Shown here piece by piece: positions 1 to 6,526 of a stretch of DNA of 64,000 bases. Origin of the DNA: Sphingobacterium composti (lineage in GTDB: Bacteria > Bacteroidota > Bacteroidia > Sphingobacteriales > Sphingobacteriaceae); the NCBI RefSeq assembly GCF_009829075.1, contig NZ_WUQZ01000002.1, positions 23,958-87,957 of the forward strand, read 5' to 3'. A program made the translations under genes and the position numbers. How positions within the stretch are numbered: the stretch's first letter is position 1; the number at the start of each line of letters is the position of its first letter. Under the pieces are notes generated by a model. It was given only the letters and a program-made list of their open reading frames with translations. It made no database searches and was not told the origin of the DNA.

Positions 1-379
1 TAAAATCTACTTTCGAAGACTTTACAGCAGAAGTTAATTTGTAGAGGTTTTCCAACAGCCAAATACAAGAACTACAATGAATCGCAGGAATATAAAAAGT
101 AATTATGGCCAAATTCTCATCCTGATAGTCAACCAATTTGCTGATGATAGTAGGCTCATCCAAATAACTTAAATCCTGTTTATCGGATTTTTGGGATTTC
201 CCAGGATGCGTATTATATCGGTAGTAACTATCAAGATTATTCTCATTTAAAATTTGATAGACGGTCTGACAGCCGAGACAACAAAATGTATGATCATTTA
301 ATAGATAGGGTGTTTCCTCCACTTTATCCCCGCAATGATAACAATTTGTTGCCAATTTCAATTCCGCATTTACCGCCAT
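1..379 (-). CDS. ccoI: CcoI/FixI-type copper P-type ATPase, N-terminal part (runs off left edge)
   Basis: Only the first 126 codons lie in the window. The start ATG is at 377-379, 11 bases after the hemN stop. Two cysteine pairs near the N-terminus (NCYHCG at 12-17 and FCCLGC at 32-37) form the metal-binding domain that heads CcoI/FixI-type ATPases. A heavy-metal-associated motif, HCSSC (101-105), follows. The family pumps copper for assembly of cbb3-type cytochrome oxidase in the inner membrane. Being the third gene after the LDH-like gene and hemN fits an operon for low-oxygen respiration. The ATPase core lies outside the window, so the CcoI assignment rests on the N-terminus and the context. 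Confidence 0.85.
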   Translation of the reverse strand, partial: MAVNAELKLATNCYHCGDKVEETPYLLNDHTFCCLGCQTVYQILNENNLDSYYRYNTHPGKSQKSDKQDLSYLDEPTIISKLVDYQDENLAIITFYIPAIHCSSCIWLLENLYKLTSAVKSSKVDF

Positions 380-390
380 AACTTTTTACG

Positions 391-1746
391 CTATATTGCT
401 TGACTAAATAAATTCTCTCTTTCTTTTGTACGCTGTAAGCGCTCATCGAAAGCCATACACACATTCCGAAGGAATGATTTCCCCGATTCAGTAATGGAGA
501 TATTCAGACCATTTATAAACACCAAGCCATCGTTTTCTAAAGGATTTAATCTTTGTAAGATTCGTTCATTAAATTCACTATTTGGAATCAAATTCACCAC
601 ACCTCTACACATCATATCGAGGATATATTGACGAATAATAATATCTTCATCGTCCAACAAATGGCCTTTGAAAACTGGTAGTTTACCCTCAATTATGCAT
701 TGATGGTATTCTTCAACCGTTTTGACATTTTGTCCAAAAGCAGTCCAAGCATCGGAAATGGACGAAACACCAAGACCTATCATTAGTGGTGTGTATTGAT
801 CAGCATACCCCATAAAATTGCGGTGCAAAGTTCCATTTAGGTTTGCGATAAATAAGGCATCTTCTTTTTTAGAAAAATGATCCATACCCACATCTTCATA
901 GCCAGCATCTTGAATCATAGATTTTCCTAAATTATAAAGAGCTAGTTTTTCCTCCCCGACAGGCAAATCGAGTTCAGTAAAACGTCTTTGTCCTGGTTTG
1001 AGCCAAGGTACGTGTGCATAACTATAAAACGAAATGCGGTCTGGAGACATCTTTAACGATACATCAATCGTCATTTTTACAGATTCTTGAGTTTGCAAAG
1101 GCAAACCATAAATCAAATCAAAATTGATAGATTCATAACCTATCTCACGCGCTTCGGTCATGACACGTGAAACATCTTCTACCGTCTGCTGACGATTTAT
1201 AACAAATTGAACACGCTCGTCAAAATCTTGAATTCCTAAACTTAAGCGTCTAAACCCAAGATTATACAACGTTTGTAAATGTTCTCTGCTCGTATTTGCT
1301 GGATGCGCTTCAAAAGAAAAACTTGCATTCGCAGTTTTCTGATTGCCCTCTAAAATTCCATAAATTAACTTTTCAAGATTTTCAGGCTGAAAAAAAGTGG
1401 GTGTACCGCCACCAAGATGTATTTCATGAATTGAAATACTGCCTTCCCCAAGGAGGCGACGATACATATTCCACTCTTTCAACAAAGAATCTATATACGG
1501 CTCTTCGACTTTGTGTTTTTTTGTTATTCGTGTATTACAACCACAGTAAGTACACAAGCTTTCGCAATATGGTAGATGAATATAGATACTAATTCCGTGC
1601 TCTTTGGATTGATTGTAGCGAGCTACTACATTTGATTTCCACTTCTCTTCTGTAAATAAATCATTTTCCCAAAATGGTACTGTAGGATATGAAGTGTATC
1701 GTGGTGCAGCGACATTGTATTTCTTTACTAATTCCTTATCGTTCAT
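391..1746 (-). CDS. hemN: oxygen-independent coproporphyrinogen III oxidase (HemN)
   Basis: Radical-SAM enzyme that oxidatively decarboxylates coproporphyrinogen III to protoporphyrinogen IX, the oxygen-free route of heme synthesis. From the ATG at 1744-1746 the protein is 451 residues, close to E. coli HemN. The cluster ligands are C61, C65 and C68, with C70 following, as in E. coli (62/66/69/71). A GGGTPTF motif follows. The frame is open 12 codons further upstream, but starting at MNDKELVKKYN gives the family N-terminus. That start overlaps the preceding gene by 11 bases, suggesting translational coupling. It lies between the LDH-like gene and ccoI, in a likely oxygen-controlled operon. 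Confidence 0.96.
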   Translation of the reverse strand: MNDKELVKKYNVAAPRYTSYPTVPFWENDLFTEEKWKSNVVARYNQSKEHGISIYIHLPYCESLCTYCGCNTRITKKHKVEEPYIDSLLKEWNMYRRLLGEGSISIHEIHLGGGTPTFFQPENLEKLIYGILEGNQKTANASFSFEAHPANTSREHLQTLYNLGFRRLSLGIQDFDERVQFVINRQQTVEDVSRVMTEAREIGYESINFDLIYGLPLQTQESVKMTIDVSLKMSPDRISFYSYAHVPWLKPGQRRFTELDLPVGEEKLALYNLGKSMIQDAGYEDVGMDHFSKKEDALFIANLNGTLHRNFMGYADQYTPLMIGLGVSSISDAWTAFGQNVKTVEEYHQCIIEGKLPVFKGHLLDDEDIIIRQYILDMMCRGVVNLIPNSEFNERILQRLNPLENDGLVFINGLNISITESGKSFLRNVCMAFDERLQRTKERENLFSQAI

Positions 1747-2185
1747 ATTCTTTACGCTTAGTATGAAGTTTGCGTTTATCAACGCTGCTATCTATTTTAC
1801 ATTGACAAGTGCCTAGAAAACATTGTCCATCTAGCCAATTATTTAAATTATCAATAGTTTGAATAGCTATATTTTTAGGAGAATCATCCTCTGCAGGAGT
1901 ATTTGCTACATGTAACCCCAGTTTATTTGCAAAAGAAACATCAATATGATTCAGTGAAACTGAACGGGTGATTATTTTCTTAACGCCAATCGCACTTAAT
2001 GCTTGAAGCATTTCCTTGTCCAATTTGTCGTTAGCTGACACAATAACAACTTCCTTACCAACCGCATATCGTATAGTAGCCAGATTCAAAGGATTTGAGA
2101 TTAAAGTCAAATCATGAACCTTGGCGTTAGCTTTGGCTAATGTTTGTTTCTCAAATTCTTGAATATTGTAAGCAACTACTCTCAT
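1736..2185 (-). CDS. orphan D-lactate-dehydrogenase-like catalytic domain with Cys-rich tail
   Basis: A 149-residue protein. Residues 1-97 look like the N-terminal catalytic segment of LdhA-type D-2-hydroxyacid dehydrogenases (MRVVAYNI at the start, LISNPLNLAT at 28-37, TRSVSLNHID at 73-82, VANTPA at 93-98). Residues 103-120 (PKNIAIQTIDNLNNWLDG) resemble the C-terminal helix of the same enzymes. The roughly 200-residue Rossmann NAD domain that normally lies between them is absent. The tail carries C122, C127 and C129. It is first in an operon with hemN and ccoI. The start is ATG 2183-2185; a TTG one codon upstream is unlikely. Without a nucleotide domain it cannot be an ordinary dehydrogenase. 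A sensory or structural role is possible, but the function is unknown. Confidence 0.75.
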   Translation of the reverse strand: MRVVAYNIQEFEKQTLAKANAKVHDLTLISNPLNLATIRYAVGKEVVIVSANDKLDKEMLQALSAIGVKKIITRSVSLNHIDVSFANKLGLHVANTPAEDDSPKNIAIQTIDNLNNWLDGQCFLGTCQCKIDSSVDKRKLHTKRKEYER

Positions 2186-2202
2186 CAACTATTGTACTAT
2201 TT

Positions 2203-2274
2203 ATTAGTTCAAAAGTACTATCATTCGCAGGGGACACGAATGCAGGTAGTCAACTTAATATATGATTTGTATCA
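2203..2274 (-). promoter_or_regulatory. promoter with FNR-type box for the LDH-like/hemN/ccoI operon
   Basis: TGAT-TTGT-ATCA at 2263-2274 is a perfect inverted half-site pair with the core of the FNR/Anr consensus (TTGAT-N4-ATCAA). Downstream on the minus strand, TACTTTTG (2217 to 2210) matches the Bacteroidota -7 element TAnnTTTG, giving a start near 2203 and a leader of about 18 bases. The box centre would lie near -65. No clear -33 TTG was found. The regulator encoded just upstream (2318-3379) has an FNR-like recognition helix. Confidence 0.6.
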
Positions 2275-2280
2275 CAATAT

Positions 2281-2318
2281 AAAAAAGAAGAGGCTCCTAT
2301 TTAGAAGCCTCTTCTTTT
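2281..2318 (-). terminator. terminator after the receiver-Crp/Fnr regulator
   Basis: Minus-strand stem AAGAAGAGGCT / AGCCTCTTCTT (2285-2318) followed by a run of T. It starts at the stop codon of the regulator gene. It separates the ettA-kinase-regulator transcript from the hemN operon. Confidence 0.85.
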
Positions 2319-3379
2319 TATTGCTTTATATTTTTAAGTTTTTCGATAGAATAAATCCGAATCGCATTACCTTCTTTTGTAATTAATTTTTCGTCCTTAA
2401 AGTCGGACAACATTCGGCTAATAGTCTCATTTGCAGTACCTGCCAATGCCGCAAGGTCGTCTCTTGATATTCTTATAACCACTTCATCTTGGTCATCATT
2501 ACTTTTAGTCTTTAGAGCAATATGCACTAAAGTATTTGCCACACGTTTACGCACTGAATCATACGCAAAGCCAAGCATCTGCTCTTCCTTTTCTTTCACA
2601 TTTCCTGAAAGTAATTTGATAAACTTCGTTGCTATTACAGGTTTATTAAACATTAATTCAAAAAATTTTTCCTTTGGAATTAATGCTACTTCGGTATCTT
2701 CCAACGCACTTGCACTCTCCGTATATCCCTCATTCAACAATATAGATTCATATCCAAAAAATTGTCCATCGGTATGAATATTTGTCGACAATTCTCTCCC
2801 ATCCTGATAATATAAAAATGTACGAACTTTACCTTTCACGATATAGTACACATATACTGGAGAATCCCCCTCTTCATATATAAGTTGTTTCTTTTTATAA
2901 ACTTTTACACGAGCCTCTTTAACCAGATCATTTAGCAATATATTCTGATCCTCTTCTGTAAGAATAAGAGTACTACTTTTTTCGATTACGGACTGAAGGC
3001 TATCGCGTTTGCGCAATCTACTTTCAATAGAATTGAGCAATTCAATGTCGTCAAAAGGCTTTACTAAATAATCATCAGCCCCCATTTCCATTGCTTTACG
3101 CATATCCACACGTTCAGACTTTGCCGTCAAGAAAATAAAGGGTATATGCATAGTGGACTCTTGTTTACTTAGCATATACAAAACACCATAACCATCCAAT
3201 TCTGGCATCATGATATCACAAAGAATCAAATCTGGAACATGTTTCATTGCGAGTTCTACTCCGATTTTACCATTCTCAGCTGTAAGAATGTTATACCCAC
3301 TTGTCAACTCTAAAATTTCGGCAGTCCCCTCCCTTATCTCAAGATTATCTTCGATAATCAAAATAGTACGTTTATTCAT
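2318..3379 (-). CDS. response-regulator receiver fused to Crp/Fnr-type transcription factor
   Basis: 353 residues. The N-terminal receiver has acidic residues E10/D11, phospho-acceptor D55 in LCDIMMP and K107 in LVKPF. A cyclic-nucleotide-like beta-barrel follows (about 155-245), then a Crp-type HTH (about 280-345). The recognition helix contains ETISR (318-322), the residues FNR uses to contact TTGAT half-sites. The cysteine cluster that gives FNR its own oxygen-sensing Fe-S centre is absent; the only cysteine is C54 beside the phospho-site. The signal is therefore inferred to arrive by phosphorylation. The cognate kinase is almost certainly the gene 12 bases upstream. The hemN operon promoter, with an FNR-type box, is a likely target. 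Confidence 0.88.
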   Translation of the reverse strand: MNKRTILIIEDNLEIREGTAEILELTSGYNILTAENGKIGVELAMKHVPDLILCDIMMPELDGYGVLYMLSKQESTMHIPFIFLTAKSERVDMRKAMEMGADDYLVKPFDDIELLNSIESRLRKRDSLQSVIEKSSTLILTEEDQNILLNDLVKEARVKVYKKKQLIYEEGDSPVYVYYIVKGKVRTFLYYQDGRELSTNIHTDGQFFGYESILLNEGYTESASALEDTEVALIPKEKFFELMFNKPVIATKFIKLLSGNVKEKEEQMLGFAYDSVRKRVANTLVHIALKTKSNDDQDEVVIRISRDDLAALAGTANETISRMLSDFKDEKLITKEGNAIRIYSIEKLKNIKQ

Positions 3380-3391
3380 AGTGTAGATTTT

Positions 3392-4582
3392 TTACTTGCG
3401 AAAAGTCATTTTGAATGACGTTCCTTCATGTATAGCTGACCAATATTCCAATTCCCCTCCCATCAGTGCTACATAACGCTTTACAATATTCAGACCTAAT
3501 CCAGTTCCTGGGATATTTCCTGTATTGTGCGCTCTAAAAAATGGTTCAAAAAGATTTTTTTGGTCTTCTTCAGGAATACCTATGCCATTATCTCTTATGA
3601 TAATTGTGCAAGCATCCTCGGTAATCTCTGTTGCAAATTCAATAAAAGTATCCTCCCCAGAATATTTAATTGCATTCGAGATCAAATTTATAATACTACT
3701 TTTCAAAAGGTGCGCATCCAAATCAAATTCAGCATTAGCACCTGTATGTTGATAGACGATATGTTGATTTTTTTTGCAAATCATCTGCATTTCGCCCGTT
3801 ATTTCTTCCCCAAGATGTACTACATTAATCGTTTGCTGATTCACAACCACGACACCTGCTTCCAATTTTTCAAGTGAAAGAAAATCATTCAAAATATTAT
3901 TCAGAAGTTGAACAGCACTTTTGATACGGTTTGTATGCTTTGATATAGCATCTACCTTATCTTGTTCGACGTACTTGTCAATCAATGATGCTGAAAGTTG
4001 CACCGAACTCAATGGAGTACGAAATTCATGCGATGCCATTGAAACAAATCGTGATTTCAGCTGATTTAGCTCCTTTTCCTTTTCCAAGGAATTACTTACA
4101 TCAGCTTTTGCTCTTTCGAGTTCTGACACCAATGCAATCAAATCCTTCGTCCTGTGGCGCACCGTTTCTTCTAGCTCAATGGTATGTTGCATTAGCCTAT
4201 CTTCAGCGGCCTTTTCTTTTGACAAATCGTGAACAAATCCTGTAAAAATGCTTTTGTCTTTATAGAAAACCTCACTAACTGCTAAGCGAAAAGGAAAGGT
4301 CGTGCCATCTTTCCTTTTTCCTAAGACTTCACGACCTATCCCTATAATTTTGCGATTTCCAGTAGTTTTGTAATTATGGATATATGAATCATGCTGACTT
4401 TTATAAGGTTCAGGCATTAACATAGATATATTGTTGCCTATGATTTCGTCTGCCGAATAACCAAATAATTCTAACGCTGCTGGATTAATTGATTCTACAA
4501 TACCTCGATTACTAATCGTAATAATTCCATCTATTGCAGTATCTATGATTGCTTCAAGTAACTTCGCTGATTCTAAACTCAT
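3392..4582 (-). CDS. FixL-like soluble PAS sensor histidine kinase
   Basis: 396 residues with no membrane segment. The PAS domain (about 5-125) is strikingly FixL-like: LMPEPY at 55-60, QHDSYI around H64, then IIGIGREV and GKRKDGTTFPF. In FixL the histidine of the HDGYL motif is the proximal heme ligand (H200 in B. japonicum) and the arginine 20 residues on (R220) controls oxygen binding; here these are H64 and R84. A coiled coil (about 125-175), a HisKA domain with H185 in SHEFRTP, and an HATPase with N303, DNGIGIP (331-337) and a glycine-rich GTGLG box follow. It starts 11 bases after the ettA stop and 12 bases precede the regulator gene. Oxygen or NO sensing through heme is inferred. Confidence 0.88.
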   Translation of the reverse strand: MSLESAKLLEAIIDTAIDGIITISNRGIVESINPAALELFGYSADEIIGNNISMLMPEPYKSQHDSYIHNYKTTGNRKIIGIGREVLGKRKDGTTFPFRLAVSEVFYKDKSIFTGFVHDLSKEKAAEDRLMQHTIELEETVRHRTKDLIALVSELERAKADVSNSLEKEKELNQLKSRFVSMASHEFRTPLSSVQLSASLIDKYVEQDKVDAISKHTNRIKSAVQLLNNILNDFLSLEKLEAGVVVVNQQTINVVHLGEEITGEMQMICKKNQHIVYQHTGANAEFDLDAHLLKSSIINLISNAIKYSGEDTFIEFATEITEDACTIIIRDNGIGIPEEDQKNLFEPFFRAHNTGNIPGTGLGLNIVKRYVALMGGELEYWSAIHEGTSFKMTFRK

Positions 4583-4593
4583 CCGTTATTTAA

Positions 4594-6276
4594 TTACTTA
4601 ACCAATTTTTTGTATTTAATACGTTTTGGACCAACATCACCTAAACGCTTTTTACGGTTTTCCTCGTATTCCGTATAGTTACCTTCGAAGAAATACACTT
4701 GAGAATCGCCCTCAAAAGCTAATATGTGCGTACAAATTCTATCTAAAAACCATCTATCATGGGAAATAATAACCGCACAACCACCGAAATTCTCCAATCC
4801 TTCCTCCAATGCACGCAATGTATTCACATCAATATCATTGGTAGGCTCATCCAATAACAATACGTTGGAAGCTTTCTTCAACGTGATAGCTAAATGCACA
4901 CGATTACGCTCACCTCCTGACAACACGCCTACTTTCTTTTGCTGATCTGCGCCATTAAAATTAAATTTTGACACATAAGCACGTGAATTAAGCGTCTTAT
5001 TGCCTAACAAAATATTGTCATTACCGTCTGTGATATTCTCCCAAACTGATTTTTCAGGGTCCAAATCATCGTGCATTTGATCCACATATCCTAATACTAC
5101 AGTTTCTCCTACTTTGAAATCACCAGTATCAGGTTTTTCTTGTCCCGTGATCAAGCGGAACAATGTTGTTTTACCAGCACCGTTTGGCCCAATAATACCC
5201 ACAATACCCGCTGGTGGCAATGAAAAACTTAAGTTTTCGAAAAGAATTCTATCTCCGTATGCTTTAGAAATATTATTAGCTTCAATTACGACATTACCCA
5301 AACGTGGTCCTGGCGGAATGAATAATTCTAATTTTTCTTCACGCTCTTTAGTTTCTTCAGATGCTAATTTCTCGTAATTATGCAAACGTGCTTTTGATTT
5401 GGCGTGGCGTGCTTTAGGAGCCATCTTCACCCATTCCAACTCTCGCTCTAAAGTTTTTTGGCGTTTGGTTTCTTGTTTTTCCTCTTGCGCTAGACGTTTT
5501 GCTTTTTGGTCAAGCCATGAAGAATAATTTCCTTTCCAAGGAATACCTTCACCTCTATCCAATTCCAAAATCCATCCTGCTACATTATCCAAGAAATATC
5601 TATCGTGCGTCACCGCAATAACAGTTCCTTTGTAATGTTGTAAATACTGTTCTAACCAATCAATTGATTCTGCATCCAAGTGGTTGGTCGGCTCATCCAA
5701 CAATAAGACATCTGGCTCTTGTAATAATAAACGACACATCGCTACTCGACGTCGCTCACCTCCTGACAGATTGGCAATCTTAGCTTCTGGCTCAGGACAA
5801 CGCAAAGCGTCCATTGCACGCTCCAGCTTAGAATCTAATTCCCAAGCGTTTGTTGCGTCGATTTTATCTTGTAATTCGCCTTGACGTGCCAATAGTTTAT
5901 CCATTGCATCCGCATCTTCATAAACTTCTGGCAAGCCGAATTTTTCGTTTATTTCTTCATATTCTTTTAAAATTGCTGTAATCTCTGCTACACCTTCCTC
6001 TACTATCTCACGAACTGTTTTTTCTGGATCTAAAACTGGCTCCTGAGCAAGATAACCAACTGAATAACCAGGAGAGAAAACGACTTCACCTTGGTAAGAT
6101 TTATCTAATCCAGCTATAATCTTCAATAAAGAGGATTTACCCGAACCATTCAAACCTATTACACCAATTTTAGCTCCATAAAAAAAGGATAGGTATATAT
6201 TTTTTAAAACTTGTTTTTGAGGTGGGTAAATCTTGTTTACACCAGCCATCGAAAAGATTATTTTTTCGTCAGACAT
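4594..6276 (-). CDS. ettA: energy-dependent translational throttle protein EttA (ABC-F)
   Basis: 560-residue ABC-F ATPase without membrane domains. Two nucleotide-binding domains have Walker A motifs at 41-49 (GLNGSGKSS) and 363-371 (GPNGAGKTT), signatures LSGGER at 170-175 and again in the second half, and LLLDEPTNHLD (191-201). The basic, charged linker (about 255-310) is the P-site tRNA interaction motif of ABC-F proteins. EttA binds the ribosomal E site and gates the first elongation cycles according to the ATP/ADP ratio. Length and sequence fit EttA better than Uup or YbiT. The PAS kinase starts 11 bases downstream, so the two are probably cotranscribed. Confidence 0.93.
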   Translation of the reverse strand: MSDEKIIFSMAGVNKIYPPQKQVLKNIYLSFFYGAKIGVIGLNGSGKSSLLKIIAGLDKSYQGEVVFSPGYSVGYLAQEPVLDPEKTVREIVEEGVAEITAILKEYEEINEKFGLPEVYEDADAMDKLLARQGELQDKIDATNAWELDSKLERAMDALRCPEPEAKIANLSGGERRRVAMCRLLLQEPDVLLLDEPTNHLDAESIDWLEQYLQHYKGTVIAVTHDRYFLDNVAGWILELDRGEGIPWKGNYSSWLDQKAKRLAQEEKQETKRQKTLERELEWVKMAPKARHAKSKARLHNYEKLASEETKEREEKLELFIPPGPRLGNVVIEANNISKAYGDRILFENLSFSLPPAGIVGIIGPNGAGKTTLFRLITGQEKPDTGDFKVGETVVLGYVDQMHDDLDPEKSVWENITDGNDNILLGNKTLNSRAYVSKFNFNGADQQKKVGVLSGGERNRVHLAITLKKASNVLLLDEPTNDIDVNTLRALEEGLENFGGCAVIISHDRWFLDRICTHILAFEGDSQVYFFEGNYTEYEENRKKRLGDVGPKRIKYKKLVK

Positions 6277-6399
6277 TATAAATATTTAATACAGAATTTT
6301 CCTTATGTTTTTCGTTAGTCAAAGATAGCTAAATTAGCCCCAAATAAAAATACATAGATATCCTTAGAATAGAAAGAGATATCGACTATAAATAAATTA

Positions 6400-6413
6400 C
6401 TGCCATTTTGACG
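6400..6413. promoter_or_regulatory. candidate palindromic operator upstream of clpC
   Basis: CTGCCATTTTGACG is an imperfect inverted repeat 113 bases before the clpC start. It resembles CTGACATGTTGTCG at 36259-36272 upstream of lon. The shared pattern CTGnCATnTTGnCG upstream of two proteostasis genes suggests a common regulator; this is inference only. A weak -7 element, TACTTTTA, lies at 6482-6489. Confidence 0.4.
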
Positions 6414-6526
6414 AACTAATATTGTGGCTCAATTGTTGATAATTTCTAATAAATATAAGTGCGGTTTTCTTATTTATTTCATACTTTTATACAAACCCTC
6501 ACTTACAAACAAAGAAAGGTAATTAA

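Noticed and set aside
2144..2386. 80-codon plus-strand frame across the regulator terminator
   Set aside because: Covers the hemN-operon promoter and a terminator, low complexity, no start signals.
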